Source of the DNA: Proteromonas lacertae
Lineage: Eukaryota > Sar > Bigyra > Opalinata > Proteromonadidae
Reading direction: 5' to 3'
NCBI GenBank assembly: GCA_002245135.1
Contig: NGBS01000026.1
Location: 32,954 to 96,953 of the forward strand
DNA length: 64,000 bases
Position numbers and translations under genes: made by a program. Each line of letters opens with the position of its first letter. Within the stretch, counting starts at the first letter, position 1. The notes under the pieces were generated by a model. That model did no database searches and had not been told where the DNA came from. It saw nothing but the letters and a program-made list of their open reading frames with translations. This document shows positions 10,101-22,400 of the stretch, piece after piece.

Positions 10101-12168
10101 CTGTGCTTTTACTATTAAATATTGGGCTGATAAAATAGGATTTTTAAGAGTTTATAGAACACCAGATAAGTTTGACAGTAGTTTGCCTCAATATGTCACT
10201 ACTATAATACCTTGGGCATTATTAATACACGTTATATTGTCATGCATTATATTCTCTGATAATTTAGCCTTTCAAGAAGATCCTGGCTTTATGGGTGTTG
10301 TTAGTGAAAATGAAATAGTTGGTGCAGTAACTGATTTCTTTGATAATTCTGATTTGAAATTTATCAGTCAATTAATTACACATGTTCCACATCTAGTAGT
10401 ATTATTTGTATTGTTGGCTTTATATGCAATATTTGTTATTTTAAGCAAATTAATATCCTGCAAGTGCTGTAAAAGAAGAAATTACTTCTATAAAGGATTA
10501 GGATCTTATTATGATAAATTATCATTAACATTCTTAGGAAGATCATTGAAAACAAATTATGTAAAAGTAGCAAACATAGAAAAATGGGAAGAATTATATG
10601 AAAAGAAGAGAACTGAGAGAAAGAAGAGTTTAAATGTTGCTGCAGGTGGTGTATCTCCAACTGATTATGATGATGATGATGATGATATTGATTATGGCGC
10701 TTACATGACTGGTATTCCAACTTATGATTTATGTGATAATACAAAATTCCAAAACGCATTTTCATTGAATTTAGATGATAGATTCTTCAATGTAAGAGCT
10801 CCAATTGATGTATTAGCTGAATCTTATGAAAATCAAAGACAAAGAGATGAAGATATGTTGTTATTAAAGAAAGGTGAATATTCTGCAAGTAGAGTAGCAA
10901 TTATTGAGAAATTATTTGCTACTGCTGATTTATATGATGAAGATGAAACTACAATTGGTGATCTTGCTTTAGCTATTGATAGAGCTTTACCTGAAGTAAC
11001 TTATAACACCTGTTGCTGTTCCAAACCACCTAAAATTGAAGAAACAATATGTTATAAAATTGCTTCTCAGATTTATGATATTTGTGATTTAGATCCAAAC
11101 AGTTATTTGAATCTTAGTTATTGGGTTAATGAAATGTATCATTTCACTGAAGATTTCAATCAATTTGAATTTGCTACATTCCAATCCATTCTTAATCCAG
11201 CAATAAAATCTGATTTAACACCATACATGTGGGATTTAATAAATAAAAACAATGAATTTGAAGCTGGAACAGGAAGATTTAAAGCCAATGTACAAGCTGC
11301 AAGTATAGAATTAGTAAATGGTGATTATAGTTGCATTGGTAGAAGAAATGGTGGTTGTGTATTCTTCAAAAAGACTGATGAATGTAGTATTATCTTACAT
11401 CGAGTATTCTTCAAAGACAGTTATGTATGGAGATTCACTCAAATCTTAAGTGAATATGAACCAGAAAATGATGATAAAGATCCTGTTATAGTTGATAGAC
11501 ATGAATATTTATATCAAGCTAAAGAGATGTTATCAATTGGAATACCTCCTCAAGGTGGTTATGCTTATACTAATCCTCACGATACTGATGTACTACCTCC
11601 ATTAGTACATGTATTTGGTCAAGAAGAAACAAAACAAGCTAGAAAAGTAAATGATGAGAAGAGAAAGAGATTAGAAAAAGCCAAAGAAAAGCTAGAAGAA
11701 ACATTGAATGATTGTTATAGAAAAATTGATGAAAATACTAAGAATATCGAAGAGTTGAAAGAGACATGTCTTCAACAAGAAAATGGTATTAGTATTTTAT
11801 TGAAACAATTGAGAGATTTAGGTGATACAACAGCTAGATCAAATATTCCATTAAGATTTATGGAAGAACAAAAGAATGAATCAAGCAGTGGCTTGACTCG
11901 AAATATGTCAACATCAAGAAGAGGATCAGTTTCTGATAAGAGAATGAGTGTAAGATCAGTTGGAGCAATAAGTCCAGTTGAACAACCAAGAAGCAGTAAT
12001 GCAAACAACAGTAATAATGCTAACAACAACAGTAATAAAAGTGGAAGTAATTCAGTTAAAAATACACCTTCTTCTGCACCTGTAGATAAAAAGAAGGTAG
12101 TTGGAACTGCATTGAAGATTCCTGGTGCTCCAGCTGCTCCAGCTGAAGGAGAATCTATTCCAAAGTAA
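7102..12168 (+). CDS. OSCA/TMEM63 (CSC1-like) mechanosensitive channel with an extracellular lectin-like domain
   Basis: There are eight exons: 7102-7121, 7150-7216, 7245-7421, 7450-8019, 8071-8200, 8253-8334, 8371-8689 and 8734-12168. The introns are 28, 28, 28, 51, 52, 36 and 44 nt, and the product is 1599 aa. The order is: short cytoplasmic N-terminus with a Cys patch (GGYCCCRG); TM about 85-112; a Cys-rich extracellular loop about 139-322 (see separate entry); TM about 335-360; and a cytosolic RRM-like domain ending in ARAAFVTFESEEA and the OSCA-like DPTDVKWENIGV. Then come several TM segments, about 570-1025, including AWTLNTMYVCLMYSLGCPFL and FLRVYRTP, typical of the 7TM region of calcium-permeable stress-gated channels. 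The C-terminal tail of about 570 residues is much longer than usual, with a poly-Asp run, a unique folded-looking region, a coiled coil (about 1425-1485) and a Ser/Asn-rich end. OSCA channels open on membrane tension. The frame is clean. Confidence 0.8.
7590..8260 (+). other. SUEL/rhamnose-binding-lectin-like domain in the channel's first extracellular loop
   Basis: Residues about 139-322 run between two membrane segments. Three blocks match the SUEL-type lectin pattern seen in latrophilin and fish rhamnose-binding lectins. The first is ENKTVILNCPEGSI...AMYG, cf. the family's LxCPxGxxI...AxYGR. The second is CNSTFASYVINGQCYGKQTC, cf. the C...V...CxGxxxCxV block. The third is a closing PKRIIVTAACY, cf. 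the final YLEVxYxC strand. Between the first two blocks is an insert with several extra cysteines. At least 12 Cys in the loop imply disulfides and an extracytoplasmic position. This is pattern matching by eye; a profile search would settle it. Confidence 0.6.
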
Positions 12169-12548
12169 AAATTATATATTCTTAATTTCTTATTAACAAA
12201 TCTATTATCTTATATCATTATATCTTAAATTTGTGAAAATGAGTTGTGTTTTGTGAAGTAATAAAAATTAGAAAATGTCAATAGAAAACTAACTTATTTT
12301 AAAAGCATGACTGTATAGATAAAGCTGTATATAACGAAATAAAGTAAATCAAACATAGTTTGAGCTATTTAAAAAAAAACTAGGAGTTATCAACATAATC
12401 CTAAAATTTGGAGTGTTGATTTTGAAGGTATATATCTGCTTATATGCTGTTTTTATCTTATTCAATTAATTCACCTCTTTATTAATTTATTTTCTGATAT
12501 ATTTATTACTTTCTGTCTTTCAATCTTTCATATTTTTATATTTCATAG
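12169..12548. other. Intergenic region upstream of the giant gene
   Basis: These 380 nt of AT-rich DNA separate two same-strand genes. They include poly-A and T-rich runs. A T-rich stretch with TTTCATAG sits immediately before the giant gene's ATG, so a 5' UTR intron ending there is possible. No ORF, RNA gene or repeat was recognised. Confidence 0.6.
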
Positions 12549-12605
12549 ATGAAATACTGTGTATTTTTTGTTTTAATTACGATTGCTACATGCAATAGTG
12601 TTTTG
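12549..12605 (+). other. Signal peptide of the giant protein
   Basis: Lys at position 2 is followed by the hydrophobic core CVFFVLITIAT and a polar CNS, with likely cleavage around residues 16-19. This sends the protein into the secretory pathway and supports the chosen start. Confidence 0.8.
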
Positions 12606-13465
12606 AGAGGTGAAATAGGTGGAGTGCATGAGATTATTACTACAATGCACTCAACTGAGGAGTTGGTTAGTAATTATATTGTTGATTTGGATGTATCAAG
12701 TGGACAGCAAGAAGTACAAGCAATTGGTACACAAATTGAGCAATCTACTTCAGCTAAGTTGATTTTACAGACATATGTAAAAATTAAACAGCCAGAGATC
12801 CAATCTATTGTTTTAAGTCATTCAAATACATCCAAAGTGATAGAGTTAAGTCTAATTCCAGCTGGATTAAACGAAATGAAAGGTGAATATGGTATGAAAT
12901 GCATCTTTCAAGATGGAAATGTTAGGTACATTCCATCTATCAGCACTACAATTGAAATTGAAGAATTTGAGAGGAGAATTAATCAATTTTGTGGTGATGA
13001 TATTGTTACTTCAATCTCCTTCCCAGAAAAGTCTTCCACAGAAGAAGAGGACGAAGAAATGTTATTAAAATCTCCATTGACCTATTTAATAGAGATAAAT
13101 GATGATTTAGAAAATTCAGTCATGTTTGAAATCTACAATAAATCAGGTTTAGAAGGAGTTAGTGATATAAAAATTACTGCAAAGCAGGAATCAAGTGTTG
13201 TGGAAGGTTCTATAGCGTTAAAGTACAAAAATTATTCAACTCCATTTTTCAGTTATAATTCAAGTGAAATAGAGATAAAAAATCTATTAAGTTTATTGCC
13301 AAGCATTGATGATGTTGATGTCAAGGTTGAAGATCATCCTATTTACACTAGAGGTGGAAAAATAATCACAGTTACTTTTTATGCAAGTGATATATCTAAA
13401 GAAGGAGAATCAATAGAAGCAATTTCAAAATTACAAAATAACTCAACTGCTACTGTCTGTTCTCC

Positions 13466-13498
<33 letters not shown>

Positions 13499-16400
13499 AA
13501 TATGTGAAGATGCTGATAGTCAAAAAGGATCAATCATTGATAATGGAATAATTAACATAGAATTTAATGAAAATAAAAATAAGAAGAATATATTAATAGA
13601 AGAAGGAGATGAAGATAATAGTTCTATAATAAAAATACAGTTTAAATATGATGAATCAGCTAGTAGAATTGAAGAATTGTTCAATAAAAAGTCAATGAAT
13701 GTAAAAGTTACAAGAGAAGGTCCTGATAAATATAATGGATATATTTGGGATATAAGATTTATTGATATTGAGAATTATTTACCTGAACCTACTATTACAG
13801 TTATTAATAATGATAATGTAGGTGTATATGTTAATTTTACTCAAGGATATCCACAGGAACAACAATCATATTTATTATCTGATTTATCTTTACTAAATGA
13901 TGGATTTACTATTTCATATAATGGTAAAGAAAGTGGTGAGATATATTTCAATTATACAAATGAATGTGAAGAAGAATTAGAAGATAAATTGAAGATATTT
14001 GAAGATGAATTTGGATTAGTCAAAGTAAAATGTGTTAAAAAAGATAATTCAGCTATTAATATTACAGTTAAATTCATTGAATATGTTGGTACATTACCAT
14101 CTGTTTTAAATATAACTACTAGTGAAGGAAGTTATAATTTTACTAGAAGTGTTATTGGTAATTCAACAGGAGTTAGTGGATCATTTACATTGAGTTATAA
14201 TGGTGTAAAATCCGATAATATTCCAACAGATGCAAGTGATTATACTTTACAAACTATATTGAACAATATTCCTGATATTGGAAGAGTTAATGTAAGTATT
14301 GAATCAATAAATAGAATAAATGGATGTAGGAAATGGTTAGTGACTTTCTTAGATTTAGTAGGAGATATTCCTAACTTAGAAATTGATGATTCAAATCTAG
14401 TTGGTGATAAAAGTATGATATATGTAAAAGAATATAAGAAAGGATCTAAACCAATGTTTAACAGTAGAAATAATAAATTACCCTTATATTCAGTGACATT
14501 ACCTATTAGTAGAAGTGATTATATATTTACTAACTTGAATAAAGGAGTTGCTTATTATATCAGATATAAAATGATATATGAGAATGGAACTGAAAGTGAA
14601 TATTTATATCCACAACCATTGTATGTTATTCCTACAGAATTACCAGCTCCAATTCCAAAGAATATTACTGTAACTAATAGAAAATTGAATGAATTGGAAT
14701 TAAAGTGGAATATTTCAACAATTGTTGGTGTAACAACTCCAAATTACAATTATCGTGTTTATTATGGTGAAAAACCATTTGTTAATGAAATTCAAAGAAT
14801 AACCCTTAATACTTCAATTGATTATTATACAGTTGAGATTGAAACAAAACCACCAAATGATGAAAAATTACAGAGAGAATATCAGACTTTAATTATCAAT
14901 AATCCTGATAGTAAGTATGTTGATCAAATTGAAGAGTATTATTGTGATGCTAAATCAGGTACATTTACCTTAATCAATCCATTAACATCAGAATCTACAA
15001 TTGATTTACCTTCTTACATTGATGCAGAATATTTAGAATTGGAATTGAATGCATTATTAAGACCAACTTATACAGTAAAAGTGAATTCTAATAATGAAAA
15101 GATGAGATTTTGTAGAGAAGCTCAAACAGATCCATTTGTTATTACATTTACATCACAAACTACTGTTCCACAAGGTAAAGTTGTTAGAATTAATACTACA
15201 AATCTATCTGGAAGTGAAGCTACAATTTATGACAAAATTATAGTGAAGGAAAGGTCCAATAAGTGGTAGTTTTTCATTAACTTTCCTTGGTTATACAACT
15301 TCAACATTCGATTTAAAATCATTAACAGCTACTGATATTCAAGAAGAATTGAATAAACTAGAGGTTGTTGGTGAAAATGGTGTAGAAGTTACTGAAATTG
15401 ATGATAATGAGAATAATAAAGAAAAGTATATAATTGTATTTAAAGGGAAGAATTTAGTTGGTGATTTACCATCTCTTTCATTATCTAATGTAAAATTGAG
15501 TGGTACAAATCCAACAATTGTTATTTGTTCAAATGGTATTATCAATGAAGAATGTAAAGAATCTTATTCACAAAATGGATATTCAATGTCTGGTAGTTTT
15601 AGAATAGAATATAACAATTATTTAACACTACCAATGTTATATAATGAAGGTGAAAAATCAATGACAAATAAATTACAACAGTTACCAGGTATTAAACAAG
15701 TCAATATAACAAGAATTCCAACTTCTGTTTTTTATACTTACAAGTGGAGACTTACATTTATATCATTTGCTGGCTCATTCCCAGATTTTATTCCATTAAC
15801 AAGAGATTTAAATATCAAATCAGCTTTCTTATCATATGGTTCTGAAATTACTCTTACAACAATCAGTAATGGAACAGAATCAATATCAAATACGTTTAAA
15901 ATTGGATATAATGGATATTATACTAATGATTTACCTTGGAATATTTTACCAAATGACTTGAAGAATGAATTATATAAAATCCCATTAATTCCACGGATAT
16001 CTATTACAAAACATACATTATTGAATGGTTATGAATGGATTGTAACATTCACAGGATGTAAATATAATGAAAATGGTGTTGAAATATGTCCAAATCATAG
16101 TTTATCCTTACTAGAAGCTGATACAAAGGATTTATTAAATGCAAAAGTATCTGTAAATGTTGAAAGTGAAGGACAAGGATGGAATCAACCATACAAAGAT
16201 GTTAGTTTATTATCATCCAAACAGAATTCAAGATTGTTACTTGATTATACAATTCAAGAATATTCAGCAGTATTACAAGTAGAATCAGGAAAGACATATT
16301 ATATAGCAGTTTCTAGTCAATCAAACAATAGTGATTATGATGGTGAGACTGTGATAGTGAATGATCCAATAACAATTATCAATCATATTCCCAAACAGCC

Positions 16401-19400
16401 ATCAGTTATAACTCTTGTAAGTAGAAATACTAATTCAATGACATTGAAATGGAAAGCTCCAGTAGATGATGGTGATAGTGTAGTAACAGGATATGAACTA
16501 GAAATGTATGATGTAATTGATTCAAGTGGATGGATAAGAGTTTATGATGGTAAGAATGATACTAAGACAACAACAGTTATAGGATTGCCATTAACTCATT
16601 TGAAATTAGGTAGAATCTATCAATTTAGAGTTGCTGCTATTAATGATTATGGAAGATCAAATTTTAGTGTTATTAGTGAATTTATATGTAATGAGCCAAC
16701 TGTTCCTGAATCTCCAACAATGCCTATATTATCATCAATAATATTTGATAATGATGATAATAATGTTTCACTCATATTGAGATGGAATGATTCATTCAAT
16801 GGAGGAAGTGAAATAACAAAATATATAATTGGATATTACGAACAGAATAGAAAAGAAGATGTTATTGAAGTTGAGATTAAAGTAATTGAAGCAAGTGATG
16901 TTTATAGACAAGAGATTGATGATTTAGTATCTGATAGAATATACAATTTCTATGTAATTGCTGTAAATGAAAAAGGAAAAAGTCAAAAATCACCAGTATT
17001 ACCAGTTTTTACAGTAAAAGTACCAAATTCTCCACCAGCTCCAATTATTACTCAATTGACAGGTAATTCATTGAGTGTAAAATGGGAAAGTCCAAATTCA
17101 ATATCTCCAATAGCACCAATATCAGGATATAAGTTATATATGTTTAGTAATATCAATAAAAACACTTTAGATGATCATTATCCAGTTAAAAATGAAATAC
17201 AAATGATAAAAGTAGAGAATGCTGTTAATGGAACATTTACAATTGTTATATTTGACGAAGAAACAAATGATATACCATACAATGTAACTGCTGAAGAGTT
17301 AAAAATGTGTTTAGAAGATTTAGTATCAATAGTAAGAGTAGATGTAACAAGTGAAACTGAAGGTGAATATTTAATAACATTTATTAACAATATTGGTAAT
17401 ATTCCATTAATGAAAGTCACTTCAGGAAGATTAATACCAAGAACAGAAGCAGAAGTTTCTGTAGAAACCATTCAAGAAGGAAGTGAAGCAGTATTAGTGT
17501 ATGATGGTACAAATAAACCAGAAATATTAAGTAAAGTGATTGATAATTTAGTAGATGATGAATCATATGCATTTAAAGTAATTGCTTTAAGTATTGCAGG
17601 TGAAAGTATTCCATCTGAATCAAGTTTAACATTCTTTACAAATGAAAGAGCAAATCCAAAACAGTCATATGCTACTGGTGATGGATTAACAAAAGGTATT
17701 GTTGGTATTGTCTTGGAAGTTCAACAATTGAAAATACCAATTGAAATACAGGGTGATATATCTATATTTATGAAAGGAGCATTACCACCATTTGATAATA
17801 TAACTTATAATTATGAAGTGTATTTGAGTTTATTAGAAGAGACAATATCCGAATTAGAATTAACACAACAGCAAGGTGGTGGTATAGTTGGTGATGTAAG
17901 ATTAACAAGATCATTTGAAACTGGTTATGTTTATTATACTATTTATTATAGACATAGAGGTGATTTACCATCTTTAATATTCGCTTATGAAAATGAGAAT
18001 TATGAAAGTGAAGAATTGATCAAAGGAAGTGATAATTCATTTACTATTATTCCTAGAAAATCAAACGGAAATATTATTATTGATCAAATTCAAGATCCAA
18101 TGTTAAATGGTAAAGATTTATTCTATACAGAATTATACAGGAAGAATAATGGCAGTGAATTGGAATGGGTTGAAGATGAAGGAATTGCATACTTATAATC
18201 CACAATATTATGGAACAGTTGATTTTACTTGTGATAATAAGTGTAATAATAATAATAATAATGTTGTGTTTATGTATGAATATAAAGATGAAATAGTCAA
18301 TATAACAGTGGATATGGATGATTTAGATAATAATTATATAAAGAATAAACTTGATAAAGCTGAAATTATTGGTCCAGTTTATGTTGAAGTTGCTACAAAT
18401 CCTTATAGATTTCATATTAAATTCTTAACTGATTTAGGAGATCCAAATAGAATGAATATGGATGGTTGTGGATGTAAGAAAACAAATAGTGTTGAACCGA
18501 TTAAAGAAGTTCAAGAAATAACATTAATCACAGATAATGATATGAATAATGATGAGAATGGTAAATTTACGATTGGAATAGGTGATTATATATCAACAAA
18601 ATATGTTGAATGGAATATTGAAGCTGATAGATTACAAACTTTATTAAACACATTCCCATATTTAGATGGGTGTATTGTGACTAGAAATGAAATAGAAAGT
18701 GGTTATAAATGGTTAGTAAGTTTCAATCATTTTGGCAATTATCCTGAATTATGGGTTAAAGATGTTCAATATCCAGTTATATCAATAAGAACATATGGTG
18801 GAGTTCCAACTTATTTGAGTGGTACATTTCAATTGGTATATAAAAATACAATTGTTAGTGATCATTTGTCATATGATCTATCTGAAGAAGAAATGAAGAA
18901 AACAATTGAATCATTATCAAATGAAAATGAAGTTAATGTAATGGTAAAAAGAGAAGATAAATTATCAGGACAGTTTGAATGGATTATTACGTTTATCAAT
19001 CCATTGAATATCAATGTGAATGATTTTACTGTTAATACAGATGGAATGTTTGGTTCAAAAGATGAAATTAAACCATATGTTGTAATTAGTCAAATAGAAG
19101 AAGGAAAAGAAAAAACATTTACCAATGAAAATACTAGAATATATGTAAAAGAAATAGTATCAGGTTTACCAACTTATACAGGTCATTATGTGCCAAAAGA
19201 AGCAGGTGAATATGAATTAGTAATAAGACAATTGATTAATAATGGTTTAGTTGGTGAATATTATGATAATCCATTCTTTTTTGGAAAACCAGTATTGACT
19301 AGAACTGATAAAAATGTTGATTTTAATTGGGATAATTTAAATGATTTAATTATTCCATATTCTCATAATTATATCAGTGTTAGATGGAGTGGTAAAATCA

Positions 19401-22400
19401 AAGTTCCAGATACTGCTAAATATAGAATATATATTTCAGCTGATAATACATTGAAAGTCTATTTAAATCACACTTTATTCTTGGAACAATTAGAAAACAG
19501 TGGAATAGAAATTTGGTCTGATATAAAGTTATATAAAAACACATATACTGATATTGTAATAGAATATACTCAAATTCATGGAAAAGCTAAACATTCATTT
19601 ATCTTGGAATAGTTTAATGATTAAGAAAGAAATAATACCACCATCAGCATTCTATACAGCTGAAAATGTTGGAGGAATTACTCATTCATTACATGTTGAA
19701 CCAGGAAATGCTGATTATATTTATTCTATTGCATATGGAAATGGATTAGAAGAAGCTCGAGCAGGCTTGAATTCACAATTTGTAGTTGAAGTTAGAGATA
19801 TGTATGGTAATAATAAAGATGTTCAAGATAATGATTATAGTTTGAAAGTGATAGTTTTACATCAAGATAGTAATACAGAAGTTAAAATAACAATTACAAG
19901 GATTGATATAGGTAAATATCAAGTAGAATATATAGCAACAAAAAGTGGTAATCATTCCATATCAATTCAATTGAATGGTATTGATATATACTGTGGTAGA
20001 AGCTATGAAAAGAGATGTAGTCCTTTCATAGTAGATGTAATAGCAGGTCCTGCTTCTTATACAACAACAACAGCGTATGGTGTAGGAATAGTAAAAGGAA
20101 TTGCTGGTGAAGCAAGCCCATTTTATTATATCAACTTATGATAAATATTATAATAAAATATCAATAGGAGGTGAGATATTTAATGTATATTTAAGACCAT
20201 TAGATGATATTGAATCAATTGTACAAGGTGAAGTATTTGATAGAAATGATGGAGAATATGATGTTTATTATACACCTTATAAATCAGGTATTTATAATAC
20301 AACAATATTGTTGAATAATACATATCAAATATTAGTATTAAATGAAACAGCTATTGACACACCACTGATTTATCCAAATCGATTACATTCCAAAACATCA
20401 AAAGTTGATGGTGAAAGTGTTGTTAAAGGAAAAGCTGGAGTGTTAGAATCATTTAATATCATATCATACGATGAATTTGGTAATTTGAGAGATGGTTTAT
20501 TGAACTGTATGGATATAATTGATCATGATGCTTGTACAGATGGTAAAAATGATGTTTTTAGTATAAACATTGAAAGTGTTAATAATAATAATTACTATTA
20601 TAATACATCAACTGCAATATATGAAATTACATTTGATGATAGTAATGAGATTGAAACATCCTATTTCTCCCTTGGATTTGATAATGAAGAGAGTTTATTA
20701 ATGTCATTATATCCATCAGCTGAGACATTACAAATTGTATTAAGTCGTATTCATCCAGTGAGAGTTAGAAGAATGAAATGAAAATACTTATTATGTAATA
20801 TGTATTGGTGATTTAAGTTATTGGAAACCTAATAGTTTAAAATCTAAAACTGAAGGTGTAAATGTTAGATTTTTATCAGAAGAAGGTGTTTATTATACTG
20901 AATATGATTTATATGATATTGGTACTTATAATGTGTTTATTTATCAAATACTCATCAATTAGAAGGATCTCCATTCACATTAGAAATAACAGAAGGAATA
21001 GTAGATGCTGATTCAACTTATGTTTATGGTAAAGGAATTGAAAATGGTACTGTAGGAGAAATCAATGAATTTTACCTCCAAACTGTTGATAAAAGAAGAA
21101 ATCAAATACAACATATTGAGTTTTATTATGAACCAATTGATTTATCTAATACTTATCAATCTCCAATATTTACAATTAATTGTAGTATTAATAGTAATAG
21201 AAGTAATGATAATTCACAGTTTTATTTCATTATCGGTGAAGGTAGTGATGAATACTAAGAGCGATTTAATTCCATCAAATATTACTTATTCTGATGCTAA
21301 GAATACATTCTCAAAGATATTTGGTAATTTAGATTTATCAAAGTATGATGGAGGTTTCTGTAGTAGTGAAGGAAATAATCATACTATTACATTATATAGT
21401 TATACAGGTAATATAACTGTTTCTGTTGAAGTTAGTGATAATAATGAAAATGGATGATGATTTAGTAATTGATATGGAAATAGAACAACAAGGTAATTAT
21501 CCAATTGTTGGATATTATACATTGAAAATAGGTGAATATGAAACATCAAGGTTATTTGCAAATGCATCAGTGGATGAATTGAAATATGAATTAGAGAAAA
21601 TACCAATTATTGGTTATGTAGATGTAACAAAGGATTATATAAGTCCAAAAGCAACAGTGAATAATGTGAATGATGTATTAACAATTCCTTATTACACAAT
21701 TACATTTAGTTCACAGAAATATCCAGAATATGATGTTAATTTACCAATCATTGAAGTAGATAGAAGTCATTTAATATGTGAAACTCATGAAACAGAATTA
21801 CCTGTTAAAGTTTCATTAATCCAAAATGGAACAATTGGAAATGATTTATCATTGAATGATATAAATGAATTAAGTGTAGTGTTAAGAAATGAGGATGTGT
21901 ATTATCATGAAACTGAATATACATTGAATGAAGCAATTCATACATTACATTTAGAATGTTCAATTAATAAATTTGGTTATTTCTATTTATCATCAGCAGA
22001 AGTTTCAAGAATGTTAATTAGGACAAATACAACTTTGAATGAATTTAATGAATTATTGAAAGAAAGATTCAATTTGAATGTTACAATAAACAGTGATAAT
22101 GATGATCCAGATAGTCAATTTATATGTAATTACAATTACGAAACTCATGTTTATATCCATTTTGAATCAGAACCATATGAACATTTATATGTTATAGCAT
22201 CTTCTGATTTTGAAGGTTTTGTTCAATTATACACTCAAGATGAAGGTTCTATTAAGATTATTAAAGATGCTAATGTAAATGGATTGTATAAAGTTTCATA
22301 TATTGGCTATAAATCTGGTGATTATAATCTGTCAATTACAAGTTAATGGTATTGATGTTGGTTCAAGTGATTATTTCCATTTAATTCATTTGAAACCAAT

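Noticed and set aside
19595-19615. A 5-nt deletion at a TGGAA direct repeat in PA14 domain 1
   Set aside because: It would restore an LEW motif, but spacing from the conserved EY to Trp (13 residues in the other two PA14 copies) fits removal of one base and not addition of five.
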